From the NCBI GenBank assembly GCA_943846595.1, contig OX044355.1, positions 930,001 through 994,000 of the forward strand: a stretch of DNA of 64,000 bases, in the 5' to 3' direction. The notes under the pieces are model-generated. The model was given only the letters and a program-made list of their open reading frames with translations. It did not search any database and was not told the DNA's origin. Position numbers and translations under genes: made by a program. This document shows, piece by piece, positions 7,355 through 14,502 of the stretch; within the stretch, counting starts at the first letter, position 1; every line of letters starts with the position of its first letter. This DNA comes from an uncultured Polaribacter sp. GTDB taxonomy: Bacteria > Bacteroidota > Bacteroidia > Flavobacteriales > Flavobacteriaceae.

Positions 7355-8233
7355 TTAATAATATAATTCGTCAGTTCGTAAATTTAATAAACGTTGCGTT
7401 GCAAAAAACGTACTTAGCAATGTAATAATAAAAGCAGCTAATACAACCCCACCAACTAAAAAGAGTAATGTCATATAGTCTTTTATCAACTCTAAAACGG
7501 GAATGTATTTGTCTAAGTAATAAATGATAACTGCCAAACCTAGTAAAGCTATAAACGCACCGATCATGCCCAACTGAATACTTCTCCAAAGAACAGGTTT
7601 TCGAACAAATGATTTTGTAGCCCCCACCATTTGCATGGTTTTAATATTGAATCGTTTTGAGTAGATGGTCAACCGAATGGAGCTGTTGATTAAAAGAATG
7701 GCGATTAAGGCAAAAAAACCACATAAAATAAACAACCAAAAACTAATTCGTTGGATGTTTTTTGTGAGTAATTCGATCAACGGTTTGTCATAAGAAACTG
7801 CTGCAACAAAGAGGTTTTTGTTGAATTTTTTTTCTAAAGCTAGCATTTTCTCTGAAGTAACAAAGTCTGCTTTTAAATAAATATCGATGCCATTTTTTAG
7901 TGGGTTTCCACCTAAAAAAGTTAAAAAATCTTCTCCAATTTCTCTGCTGTAATCTTTTGCTGCTTGTTTTTTCGAGACGTAAACAATTCTTTTTGTGAAG
8001 GTTTCTTCTCGAAGAGAAGCACAGAATTTATCAATCTGTTTTTTCGAAACTTCATCTTTTAGAAAGAGATTTATGGCAACTTTTTCTTTAAAATGATTCG
8101 CTACGTTGGTCGATTTTAACAATACCAATCCCAAAACACCTACCATAAACAGCACAAGAGAAATACTAATAACCACAGAAAAGTAAGAGGAGGTTAAGCG
8201 TCTTTTTTGGTATGTATTAAATTTGGAAGACAT
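7355..8233 (-). CDS. ftsX: Cell division protein FtsX (ABC transporter permease-like)
   Basis: FtsX forms a complex with the ATPase FtsE at the division site and controls peptidoglycan hydrolases across the membrane. The 292-residue protein has the standard topology: one N-terminal helix (residues about 17-40), a periplasmic domain of about 120 residues (KVAINLFLKDEVSKKQIDKF onward), then three C-terminal helices in the FtsX domain. The cytoplasmic phrase FNIKTMQMVGATKSFVRKP between the last helices is the hallmark 'MxxVGAT' contact with FtsE. No ftsE gene is adjacent, which is usual in Bacteroidota. It is the first gene of the ftsX-DUF3098-uppP-truB operon. Confidence 0.93.
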   Translation of the reverse strand: MSSKFNTYQKRRLTSSYFSVVISISLVLFMVGVLGLVLLKSTNVANHFKEKVAINLFLKDEVSKKQIDKFCASLREETFTKRIVYVSKKQAAKDYSREIGEDFLTFLGGNPLKNGIDIYLKADFVTSEKMLALEKKFNKNLFVAAVSYDKPLIELLTKNIQRISFWLFILCGFFALIAILLINSSIRLTIYSKRFNIKTMQMVGATKSFVRKPVLWRSIQLGMIGAFIALLGLAVIIYYLDKYIPVLELIKDYMTLLFLVGGVVLAAFIITLLSTFFATQRLLNLRTDELYY

Positions 8234-8327
8234 GTTTTTTACGAACGATTAATAGCTGGCAATATACAAAGAAGCATTTAGAATTTTAAGACTAGACAAA
8301 TAGAATCCCTTAATTAAATCTTAAAAT

Positions 8328-8732
8328 TTATGTTTCTATTTCTTGACAAAGTTCTATTAAAACTCCGTGGGTAGCTTTTGGATGTAAAAAGGCAACGAGT
8401 TTGTTATCGGCACCTTTTCTTGGAATGGTATTTAAAACAACAAAACCGGCGGTTTTTAAACGGGCTATTTCCGAGTGGATGTCTGATACCGCAAAGGCGA
8501 TATGATGCACCCCTTCACCTTTTTTAGCAATGAATTTCGCAATCGTGCTCTCTGGATTTGTTGCTTCTAGGAGTTCTATTTTATTGGGCCCAGCTTTAAA
8601 AAAAGAGGTATTCACACCTTCACTTTCTACCGTTTCAGTTTTGTAATGAGCAACTCCAAGAAGTGCAGCATAAACTTGATTCGCTGCTTCAAGGTCTTTT
8701 ACGGCAATGCCAATATGTTCTATTTTATTCAT
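8328..8732 (-). CDS. mce: Methylmalonyl-CoA epimerase
   Basis: This VOC-superfamily metalloenzyme of 134 residues interconverts (R)- and (S)-methylmalonyl-CoA in propionate and succinate metabolism. It contains two beta-alpha-beta-beta-beta modules. Metal-ligand positions are visible: His6 in KIEHIGIAVKD, a glutamate in NKIELLEATNPES, a histidine in GEGVHHIAFAVSDI, and a terminal glutamate in GVLIELCQE. Length and motifs match the mce family rather than generic glyoxalases. It is 95 bp upstream of ftsX on the same strand, so it may be a separate unit. No mutase genes are in the window. Confidence 0.93.
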   Translation of the reverse strand: MNKIEHIGIAVKDLEAANQVYAALLGVAHYKTETVESEGVNTSFFKAGPNKIELLEATNPESTIAKFIAKKGEGVHHIAFAVSDIHSEIARLKTAGFVVLNTIPRKGADNKLVAFLHPKATHGVLIELCQEIET

Positions 8733-8923
8733 TCTGTAAATGTAAAAAAAAAGGGGCAGTCCTGTGTGATTGTTTTACGAGTGTCTACCAATCTCATAAC
8801 TAGCATTATTTTTTGGCTATAAAATAGAATTCGTAAGATTTGATGGCTTCAAAAAGGTATGAAATAAAGTACAATTTACAGCAACAAATAGTGGAAACGT
8901 GTGGGCACCAATGTATTTTATCG

Positions 8924-8931
8924 TAAATTTG
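8924..8931 (+). promoter_or_regulatory. Putative -7 element (TAAATTTG) only 4 bp before the rbfA start
   Basis: TAAATTTG fits TAnnTTTG exactly, and the rbfA ATG is at 8936. With the usual 4-6 bp from the box to the transcription start, transcripts would begin at or next to the ATG, which suggests a leaderless mRNA. No -33 TTTG is visible. Confidence 0.4.
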
Positions 8932-8935
8932 CGGC

Positions 8936-9331
8936 ATGGAAGAAACAAACAGACAGCGAAAAATTGCAGGAGTGCTTCAAAAAGACTTGGTAGACGTTTT
9001 ACAAAAAGCGGCTCAAGACGGCATGAAAGGAATCTTGATTTCGGTTTCTAAAGTGCATGTAACCTCAGATTTAGGCATTGCAAAAGTATATTTAAGTATT
9101 TTTCCATCTAAAAATAGAGATGAGATTGTAAAGGGAGTACAATCCAATACGCCATTGATTCGTCATGAAATGGCACGAAGAACAAGACATCAGTTGCGTA
9201 GAATGCCCGAATTATTATTTTTTGGAGATGATACGTTAGATTATATCGAAGAAATAGATAAATCTTTGAATGGTCAAGACGAAAACCCAATTGAAAATCC
9301 CTCGATACTTCCAAAAAGAAAAAGAAGTTAG
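8936..9331 (+). CDS. rbfA: 30S ribosome-binding factor A
   Basis: RbfA binds immature 30S subunits and helps 16S rRNA 5'-end processing and cold-shock maturation. The 131-residue protein has the KH-like fold: N-terminal RQRKIAGVLQKDLVDVL, the central VSKVHVTSDLGIAKVYLSIF strand-helix unit and the conserved RHEMARRTRHQLRRMPELLFF segment. The C-terminal tail (ENPSILPKRKRS) is basic and variable. It leads a two-gene plus-strand run with the LolC/E-like permease, 46 bp apart. It is far from infB and truB, unlike in Proteobacteria or Firmicutes. Confidence 0.95.
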   Translation: MEETNRQRKIAGVLQKDLVDVLQKAAQDGMKGILISVSKVHVTSDLGIAKVYLSIFPSKNRDEIVKGVQSNTPLIRHEMARRTRHQLRRMPELLFFGDDTLDYIEEIDKSLNGQDENPIENPSILPKRKRS

Positions 9332-9377
9332 CAAGTCAATTTTATTTGGTATATTTCAACTTTATCAAAACTAAAAA

Positions 9378-10580
9378 TTGAACTTTTCCTACTATATCGC
9401 AAAACGGTATTTATTCACTAAAACAAGTAATAATGCCATCAATATCATTACGATCATTGCCTCTTTTGGCGTGATTGTAGGGGCATTGGCTTTGTTCATT
9501 ATTCTTTCTGGTTTTTCGGGTTTGCGAACTTTTAGTTATGCCATGTTAGACGCTTCAGACCCCGATATAAAAATCACAGCTACCCAAGGGAAATCTTTTC
9601 TAGCCACCGATACTTTTTCGAAGGTTTTAGATGCGGATGCTTCCATAGCAATCAATTCCAAAGTAATTGAAGAACGTGTTTTTTTAAAGCACAATAACAA
9701 AGAAGTCATTGCTTTTATAAAAGGAGTCGACAGGAATTTTAATCAGATAACACAAATAGATTCCGTATTAGACATGGGAACATGGTTAGACGATCGGTAT
9801 CTCAATACGGCTGTAATTGGCAATGGAATTTCGTACAAACTTTCTTTAGGGGTTCTCAACTTTGGCAAACCTTTAGAGATCTATGTACCAAAACCAGGAG
9901 TGCGATTGATGACGGCAAACAATGCGTTTTCGAAAGTAAATGCTCAAATTGTGGGCACCTATTCCGGAACTGAAGATTTTGCAAACAAATATGTTTTTGT
10001 CAATATTTTATTGGCTAGAGAATTGTTGGATTTCGAGCCGAACAGAATTACCGCTATGGAATTGAAACTCGTGAAAGATGCCGATGCCGATGCAGTTGCA
10101 AGACGACTTCAAAAGCAGTTAGGCACTGCCTATCAAGTAAAAACCAAAGCACAATTAAATGAACTGTATTATAAAGTCATTAATACAGAGAATTTTGTTT
10201 CCTATCTTATTTTTACCTTGATTGTGATCATTGCATTGTTCAATGTTATTGGTGCGATTATCATGATGATTATTGAAAAGAAAAGCAATCTAAAAACACT
10301 GTTTAACCTTGGTGTTACGATTAAAGAAATCAAACGAATTTTTGTTTTACAAGGGTTTTTACTTACTTTTTTTGGCATGCTAATTGGACTTTCAATGGGT
10401 GTTGTTTTGATCTTTTTACAGCAAGCGTTTGGCTGGTTTAAAATTGTGGGAGAGATGCCATATCCAATTGAATTTCGGTTTTCAAACCTGTTTATTGTTA
10501 TTTTCACCATCACTATTTTAGGGTTTTTAGCTTCTAAAATTGCTGGGAGTCGAATTTCCAAGGAATTTATAGATCAATAA
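9378..10580 (+). CDS. LolC/LolE-type ABC transporter permease (FtsX-MacB superfamily)
   Basis: This 400-residue inner-membrane protein has one N-terminal helix (NAINIITIIASFGVIVGALALFIILSGFS spans about residues 19-47). A periplasmic domain of about 210 residues follows, then three C-terminal helices (about 272-300, 320-348 and 370-390). The order matches LolC/E, the permease subunits that release lipoproteins from the inner membrane to the periplasmic carrier LolA. The N-terminal phrase SYYIAKRYLFTKTSNNAINI is typical of the family, and EKKSNLKTLFNLGVTIKEIKRIF is the cytoplasmic ATPase-contact loop. The start is a TTG at 9378, since no ATG is available close by that keeps this N-terminus. 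No lolD ATPase gene is adjacent. Confidence 0.88.
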   Translation: MNFSYYIAKRYLFTKTSNNAINIITIIASFGVIVGALALFIILSGFSGLRTFSYAMLDASDPDIKITATQGKSFLATDTFSKVLDADASIAINSKVIEERVFLKHNNKEVIAFIKGVDRNFNQITQIDSVLDMGTWLDDRYLNTAVIGNGISYKLSLGVLNFGKPLEIYVPKPGVRLMTANNAFSKVNAQIVGTYSGTEDFANKYVFVNILLARELLDFEPNRITAMELKLVKDADADAVARRLQKQLGTAYQVKTKAQLNELYYKVINTENFVSYLIFTLIVIIALFNVIGAIIMMIIEKKSNLKTLFNLGVTIKEIKRIFVLQGFLLTFFGMLIGLSMGVVLIFLQQAFGWFKIVGEMPYPIEFRFSNLFIVIFTITILGFLASKIAGSRISKEFIDQ

Positions 10581-10584
10581 TACG

Positions 10585-10700
10585 ATGAAACACTTTCTAA
10601 AAATTGCTTGCTTTTTTTTCTGTCTTTTTTTATTTTTTCCTGTAGTACTGTTTTAAATTCGGGTGTAGCTAGTTTTGTCATCAAAGAAGCTGCAAACTAA
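10585..10700 (+). pseudogene. Short lipoprotein-like reading frame broken in a T-run
   Basis: Immediately after the permease, an ATG opens MKHFLKIACFFFCLFLFF and the frame ends at a TAA at 10654. Reading on in another frame from 10638 gives SCSTVLNSGVASFVIKEAAN and then a stop at 10698. Together they form a textbook lipoprotein signal plus lipobox cysteine, but joining them needs one extra T in the runs at 10624-10638. It is either a decayed gene fragment, a slippage-prone frame or a sequencing error. There is no homology evidence. Confidence 0.35.
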
Positions 10701-10751
10701 AATCGGTAATACATATATTACCAAACTTAGTATGAATGCTCCAGATTCGTT

Positions 10752-10875
10752 ATGAAATTTATATTTTCTCCTCATTATTTTCCTTTTTGGGACACTCGTT
10801 ATAGCGAGAGTTTTTTCTTCCATTCGAGGTACCCAATTATTGAAAGGATTTGCAAGAGCATCTTGCATCGTTTAA
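10752..10875 (+). pseudogene. Small membrane-protein-like reading frame broken by one base
   Basis: An ATG at 10752 gives MKFIF. Removing one T from the run at 10764-10767 would continue into LLIIFLFGTLVIARVFSS and then IRGTQLLKGFARASCIV, ending at a TAA at 10873. That would be a plausible 40-residue single-helix protein with a basic tail. As given, the frame is interrupted: the uninterrupted ATG frame runs on antisense through dusB and is not protein-like. This and the preceding fragment are all that the 10581-10901 gap holds. Confidence 0.3.
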
Positions 10876-10901
10876 GAAAGTTGTGTGATAAAGGAAGGGG
10901 G

Positions 10902-11903
10902 CTAACTAAAATCTGGAATAATCATATGGCCAAATTTTTCTTGTACTTCATCAAAGGCAGCGAAAACATCTTTAGCAGCGTCAGAAGTTACCATTTTCAT
11001 GCGGTGTTCTTTAAAATGGGGGATTCCTTTGAAGTAGTTGGTATAATGTCTTCGGGTTTCAAAAACACCCAAAACATCTCCTTTCCAGTCAATGGCCATT
11101 TGCAAATGACGTCGTGCCATTTCTGTACGTTCTGCAATGGTAGGTTTTTGCATGTGTTCTCCCGTTTCAAAGAAATGTTTTACTTCTCTGAAAAACCAAG
11201 GATATCCAATAGAAGCCCTTCCAATCATCGCGCCGTCAAGCCCATAACGGTCTCGCATTTCCATGGCTCTTTCGGGGGAGGTAACGTCTCCATTTCCAAA
11301 AACAGGAATGTGCATTCTTTGGTTGTTTTTTACCTCAGCAATTGGTTTCCAATCTGCATCGCCTTTATACATTTGTGCACGCGTTCTACCATGAATAGAA
11401 ATGGCTTTACAGCCCACATCTTGCAAGCGTTCTGCTACTTCTACAATGCGAATAGAATCGTGGTCCCAGCCCAAACGGGTTTTTACTGTAATGGGTAAAT
11501 CGGTGTGTTTTACCATGGCTTCGGTAAGTGAAACCATCAAGTCAATGTCTTTTAAAATACCTGCACCAGCACCTTTAGAAACGACTTTCTTTACAGGGCA
11601 GCCAAAGTTGATATCTATAATATCTGGATTGGATTTTTCAACAATTTCGATAGTACGCAGCATCGAATCTAAGTTGGCGCCAAAAATTTGAATCCCAACA
11701 GGACGCTCTTTTTCATAGATGTCCAATTTCATCACACTTTTTGCAGCATCACGAATCAATCCTTCCGAAGAAATAAATTCAGTATACACAACATCCGCAC
11801 CGTTTTCTTTGCACAAAGCTCTAAAAGGAGGGTCTGAAACATCTTCCATTGGAGCTAATAAAAGCGGAAAATCGGGGAGTTCTATGTTGCCTATTTTTAC
11901 CAA
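10902..11903 (-). CDS. dusB: tRNA-dihydrouridine synthase
   Basis: DusB reduces specific uridines in the tRNA D-loop to dihydrouridine, using FMN and NADPH. The 333-residue protein carries the family markers: LLAPMEDVSDPPFRALCKENGAD (FMN-binding strand 1), DINFGCPVKKVVSKGAGAGIL (active-site Cys in GCP), KTRLGWD and SIHGRTRAQMYKG, and GNGDVTSPERA with DGAMIGRASIGYPW. The start codon is TTG at 11903: an in-frame stop lies three codons upstream and the next ATG would delete the FMN site. It follows the DUF4345 gene by 6 bp, so it is the distal gene of the cytochrome c-YceI cluster or is driven from within it. Confidence 0.95.
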   Translation of the reverse strand: MVKIGNIELPDFPLLLAPMEDVSDPPFRALCKENGADVVYTEFISSEGLIRDAAKSVMKLDIYEKERPVGIQIFGANLDSMLRTIEIVEKSNPDIIDINFGCPVKKVVSKGAGAGILKDIDLMVSLTEAMVKHTDLPITVKTRLGWDHDSIRIVEVAERLQDVGCKAISIHGRTRAQMYKGDADWKPIAEVKNNQRMHIPVFGNGDVTSPERAMEMRDRYGLDGAMIGRASIGYPWFFREVKHFFETGEHMQKPTIAERTEMARRHLQMAIDWKGDVLGVFETRRHYTNYFKGIPHFKEHRMKMVTSDAAKDVFAAFDEVQEKFGHMIIPDFS

Positions 11904-11909
11904 AACTGA

Positions 11910-12311
11910 TTATTTTTTTGCGAAATTAGTGTTTTTAATCTTCAAAACCCAAATTCCGTAGCAACCAAGAAAAAGTTCTCCAAAAGTTCCGAAAAGCAAT
12001 CCAAATGTTGGGGTGCCGTCTAGTGAGATGCTCAACAATCTTCCAACACCTAAACCGAGCATAAATAGCATGTTTGTGAGCACTGCAATCATGAAGTAGT
12101 GTTGTTTAAAAATGCCGAGAATCCACAGCATTGCAAACCCAAGATACAATCCCATAATGGCCTTGAAAAAATTGTGTTCGTCGATGGTCTGTAGCTGAAT
12201 GTCGAATTTTGAAGCCGGATTGAATCCGTAGACCAAAGAAATAGGAATGACAATGATGACCGAAATGATCAAATGTATTTTAGTTTGCAATGCTTGTTTT
12301 GTAAGGGGCAT
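11910..12311 (-). CDS. DUF4345-like four-helix membrane protein
   Basis: I start this gene at the ATG at 12311 (133 residues). A longer frame reaching 12386 would add 25 non-conserved residues and overlap the upstream DUF5777 gene, whose stop is at 12322. Four hydrophobic helices are visible: LIISVIIVIPISLVYGF, FFKAIMGLYLGFAMLWILGIF, YFMIAVLTNMLFMLGLGVGRL and FGLLFGTFGELFLGCYGIWVL. The GLYLGFA...R(L)LS pattern matches what I recall of the DUF4345 family. Function is unknown. It lies 10 bp after the DUF5777 gene and 6 bp before dusB, so it belongs to the same minus-strand operon. Confidence 0.75.
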   Translation of the reverse strand: MPLTKQALQTKIHLIISVIIVIPISLVYGFNPASKFDIQLQTIDEHNFFKAIMGLYLGFAMLWILGIFKQHYFMIAVLTNMLFMLGLGVGRLLSISLDGTPTFGLLFGTFGELFLGCYGIWVLKIKNTNFAKK

Positions 12312-12321
12312 TTTATCGTTC

Positions 12322-13212
12322 TTAAAAAACACGTACCACATTGAATCCAAAGAAAATAATCCCCTTAGACCAATCACCCTCCGCATTGCTCAAAAACCCA
12401 GGTTCATTGGTAGACTGTGCGTTGGTGAAAAGCAATTGAAAAACATGTCCGCCCGTTTCCAAATCCATACCAATCGTTAGTGGATTGTTGTAAATAGAAT
12501 GTGTATTTCTGTTAAAATTATAGGCATAATCCATATTGATGCTTACGCGTTTGCTTACTTTCATTCTTCCACCAAAACCCATTAAAAACTGATTGTGATT
12601 TGCGGCAGCGACTTCATTTAAGTCTTGTAAATTTTGCCTCACATAACTTGGTGCCAGTAAGAAAGAGAACTTCTCTGAAATTCTTTTTGAGACCAAAAAC
12701 TGTGCAGCATAACTCATGCGATCTCCAAATTGTAAATCGGGCATTCTGTCTTTTTCAAGTGCCGCATTTACGTTTGCAGTTCCGTAAAAGGCAATATTCA
12801 ATGGAAAGGTTTTCGATTGTTTTGCCAATCGAATTTTAATGGCTGAGGCATAGGTTTGGTTCAACGATTCTCTGCTTGCACTGAGTTGAATACCGTCCCA
12901 AAAACTATAGACCAACTGTATGTTTGTGTTTGCATTGTCCAAGCCAAAAAAGGTTTCAAAACCGTCTTTTACAGATCCAAATCTATGCGAAACATAGAGG
13001 TATAAATCTCCTTTTGCAGCAATCTTTGTAGATTGTAAGTTTCCGATTTTCATGGCTTTGAAAGCGGGAAGTTCAAAGCGAGTTTCCGCCTCGGAAATAT
13101 CGTTTAACTCCTCCATTAAATCGTCTTGGGCTTTTAAACTTATTGCACTTAAAAGAACACATGCTAAAAGGAAATACTTCCGATGCTTATTTTTTACTTT
13201 TGAATGATACAT
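12322..13212 (-). CDS. DUF5777-type outer-membrane beta-barrel protein
   Basis: The 296-residue protein has a signal peptide (YFLLACVLLSAISLKAQ) and then alternating strands. The diagnostic phrase KGDLYLYVSHRFGSVKDGFE, followed by FFGLDNANTNIQLVYSFWDGIQL, is what I recall of DUF5777 proteins. The C-terminus ends FFGFNVVRVF, a typical outer-membrane barrel end. The function of the family is unknown. Its start overlaps the OB-fold gene by 19 bp (13194-13212), so the two are translationally coupled. In this cluster it would provide the outer-membrane component for a periplasmic YceI protein and a cytochrome. Confidence 0.82.
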   Translation of the reverse strand: MYHSKVKNKHRKYFLLACVLLSAISLKAQDDLMEELNDISEAETRFELPAFKAMKIGNLQSTKIAAKGDLYLYVSHRFGSVKDGFETFFGLDNANTNIQLVYSFWDGIQLSASRESLNQTYASAIKIRLAKQSKTFPLNIAFYGTANVNAALEKDRMPDLQFGDRMSYAAQFLVSKRISEKFSFLLAPSYVRQNLQDLNEVAAANHNQFLMGFGGRMKVSKRVSINMDYAYNFNRNTHSIYNNPLTIGMDLETGGHVFQLLFTNAQSTNEPGFLSNAEGDWSKGIIFFGFNVVRVF

Positions 13213-13574
13213 TGATCTAATTTTAGTTCGTTTAATAAATCGTCATAACCAATAAAGCGGCCTTTAATTTTTAGAGTTTGTTCTGCAACCACAATTTTTT
13301 GAGTGGCGCTAAACTGACAATACACCCGATTGTTAAGTGTAATACCATTTTCATCTTTTGAAGTAACAACCCCTTCTAAAATAACGACTTTGTCCAGCCA
13401 GTCATTCGCATTTTCTTGCGCTTTTGGACTAAATGCAGCAGCTGTTCCTGTAAAAGCAACTTGTTTTGATTGGATTCCCGTTGGTGGTTTCATCAGATAG
13501 GTATAGCAAACATAACCGGAACAGCAAATGGCAAGAAGAAATACAATAAATTTATTTTTTTTCGACAAGTTCAT
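13194..13574 (-). CDS. Membrane-anchored OB-fold (tRNA_anti-like) protein
   Basis: The 126-residue protein starts with a single hydrophobic helix (KFIVFLLAICCSGYVCYTYLM), then a soluble domain with an OB-fold pattern. The pattern is VVILEGVVTSKDENGITLNN, then VYCQFSATQKIVVAEQTLKIKG, then IGYDDLLNELKLDQCIIQK. This matches what I know of the tRNA_anti-like family, which despite its name is mostly extracytoplasmic and has no shown nucleic-acid role. It overlaps yceI by 23 bp upstream and the DUF5777 gene by 19 bp downstream. Such tight packing argues the three products are made in fixed ratio. Confidence 0.75.
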   Translation of the reverse strand: MNLSKKNKFIVFLLAICCSGYVCYTYLMKPPTGIQSKQVAFTGTAAAFSPKAQENANDWLDKVVILEGVVTSKDENGITLNNRVYCQFSATQKIVVAEQTLKIKGRFIGYDDLLNELKLDQCIIQK

Positions 13575-14094
13575 AGTTCAATGTGATGTGAATGGTCTCT
13601 GCAATTTTCTTACGGACAATCTTTGGAATGGCAATATTGAAATCTTGAGGGGCAACCGTAAATCCTGAAGAAAGGATTATTTTATCTCCGTCAAGTGTTA
13701 TTGTTGCCATGGTATTTATTTGTTTTTTCACCCCTTTTAAGGTGAGTGTTCCAGCAAGCGCGTATTCTTTTTTAGTATTTACTTCTGTGAAATTGAAATC
13801 GGCTATTTTCCCTCTAAAAACTGCTTTTGGATGCCTGTTTGAATCCATATAATTTTCATTAAAGTGCTCTTGCATGAGGGCAACTCTAAATTGAAAAGCG
13901 GTTATAAATAGCTGAGCGGCGAGATCACCCGTCCTGGTTTTTAAAATAACGGTTGTGCTCTTATTGGTTGCTTCTACGGGTTCAAATGCTGTTACAGAGG
14001 CTTTGAAATCGGTAGTACCTGTGCGTGTAAAATAGGTTTGAGAAAACCCAGAAATTGACACAGAAAAGAATAAAAAAAAGAGCGCTTTTTTCAT
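13552..14094 (-). CDS. YceI family periplasmic lipid-binding protein
   Basis: YceI proteins are periplasmic lipocalin-like barrels that bind polyisoprenoids or other amphiphiles. This 180-residue member has a signal peptide (MKKALFFLFFSVSISGFSQ). Characteristic segments follow: TDFKASVTAFEPVEATN, FQFRVALMQEHFNENYMDS, NRHPKAVFRGKI, and LAGTLTLKGVKKQINTMATI, which corresponds to the 'GxLTLxGvtkpv' signature. It lies 5 bp after the cytochrome c lipoprotein gene and overlaps the OB-fold gene. In other bacteria yceI is often paired with cytochrome b561; pairing here with a cytochrome c suggests a quinone- or isoprenoid-linked redox role, which is inference. Confidence 0.88.
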   Translation of the reverse strand: MKKALFFLFFSVSISGFSQTYFTRTGTTDFKASVTAFEPVEATNKSTTVILKTRTGDLAAQLFITAFQFRVALMQEHFNENYMDSNRHPKAVFRGKIADFNFTEVNTKKEYALAGTLTLKGVKKQINTMATITLDGDKIILSSGFTVAPQDFNIAIPKIVRKKIAETIHITLNYELVEKK

Positions 14095-14099
14095 GAGAG

Positions 14100-14468
14100 T
14101 TAATTTTCTAAGAATCCGTCAGCTTTCCATTGATCTATAATAGCCAGTTTGTCTGCGGATAAGATTCCGCTTTGTGGCATTGGATTGATTGTGCTATTCA
14201 TTCTGTTTATAAGAGAGCCAAATTCTGCTTCTTCTCTTACTTGCGTGTAGTTGAAAAGAGGAATTCCGCCAATTCTTGGCGTGGCAGTTCCATGGCAATT
14301 CAAGCAGTTGCTGTCTATAATTGGTTTTACATCGGTATTGTATTTTACCAAGGTTGTAATAGGTGCAGGATCTTCTTCTAAAGGAATTTCTGTGGTGGTG
14401 CAATTTGCAGTAAATAGGAAAAAAAAGCTGACCGTCAGGAGTTTGTAATGTAGTGTTCTCATTTTCAA
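14100..14468 (-). CDS. Monoheme c-type cytochrome lipoprotein
   Basis: The 122-residue protein has a lipoprotein signal ending FLFTANCTTTE (lipid-anchored Cys near residue 23). The heme c site is SNCLNCHGTATP, and a likely distal methionine is in STINPMPQSGILS. The spacing resembles small cytochromes of the 'cytochrome c mono- and diheme variants' type used as electron shuttles. It is the first gene of the minus-strand cluster cytochrome-YceI-OB-DUF5777-DUF4345-dusB. An exact CAAATATA (reverse of TATATTTG) lies 15 bp upstream of its start, so the cluster has its own promoter. Confidence 0.88.
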   Translation of the reverse strand: MKMRTLHYKLLTVSFFFLFTANCTTTEIPLEEDPAPITTLVKYNTDVKPIIDSNCLNCHGTATPRIGGIPLFNYTQVREEAEFGSLINRMNSTINPMPQSGILSADKLAIIDQWKADGFLEN

Positions 14469-14482
14469 AAATCTTTAACACT

Positions 14483-14490
14483 CAAATATA
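14483..14490 (-). promoter_or_regulatory. Putative -7 element (TATATTTG) of the cytochrome c-YceI cluster
   Basis: On the minus strand the sequence reads TATATTTG, an exact TAnnTTTG, 15 bp before the cytochrome start at 14468 and within the 34-bp gap after the M28 peptidase gene. No clear -33 TTTG is visible. Confidence 0.5.
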
Positions 14491-14502
14491 AGCTTATTTC
14501 GT

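Noticed and set aside
10653-10868. A 71-codon minus-strand frame after dusB with one hydrophobic segment
   Set aside because: It is antisense to the two lipoprotein- and membrane-like plus-strand frames, its N-terminal half is not protein-like, and I recognise no family. The hydrophobic stretch is explained by AT-rich DNA.
10752-11498. A 248-codon plus-strand frame running over the dusB 3' half
   Set aside because: It is antisense to strongly conserved dusB, with phenylalanine- and cysteine-rich nonsense composition; only its first codons are considered, as part of a small broken frame.
11921-11928. TAATTTCG element before dusB as its own promoter
   Set aside because: It lies inside the last codons of the DUF4345 gene, which is 6 bp from dusB on the same strand, so read-through is the simpler explanation.
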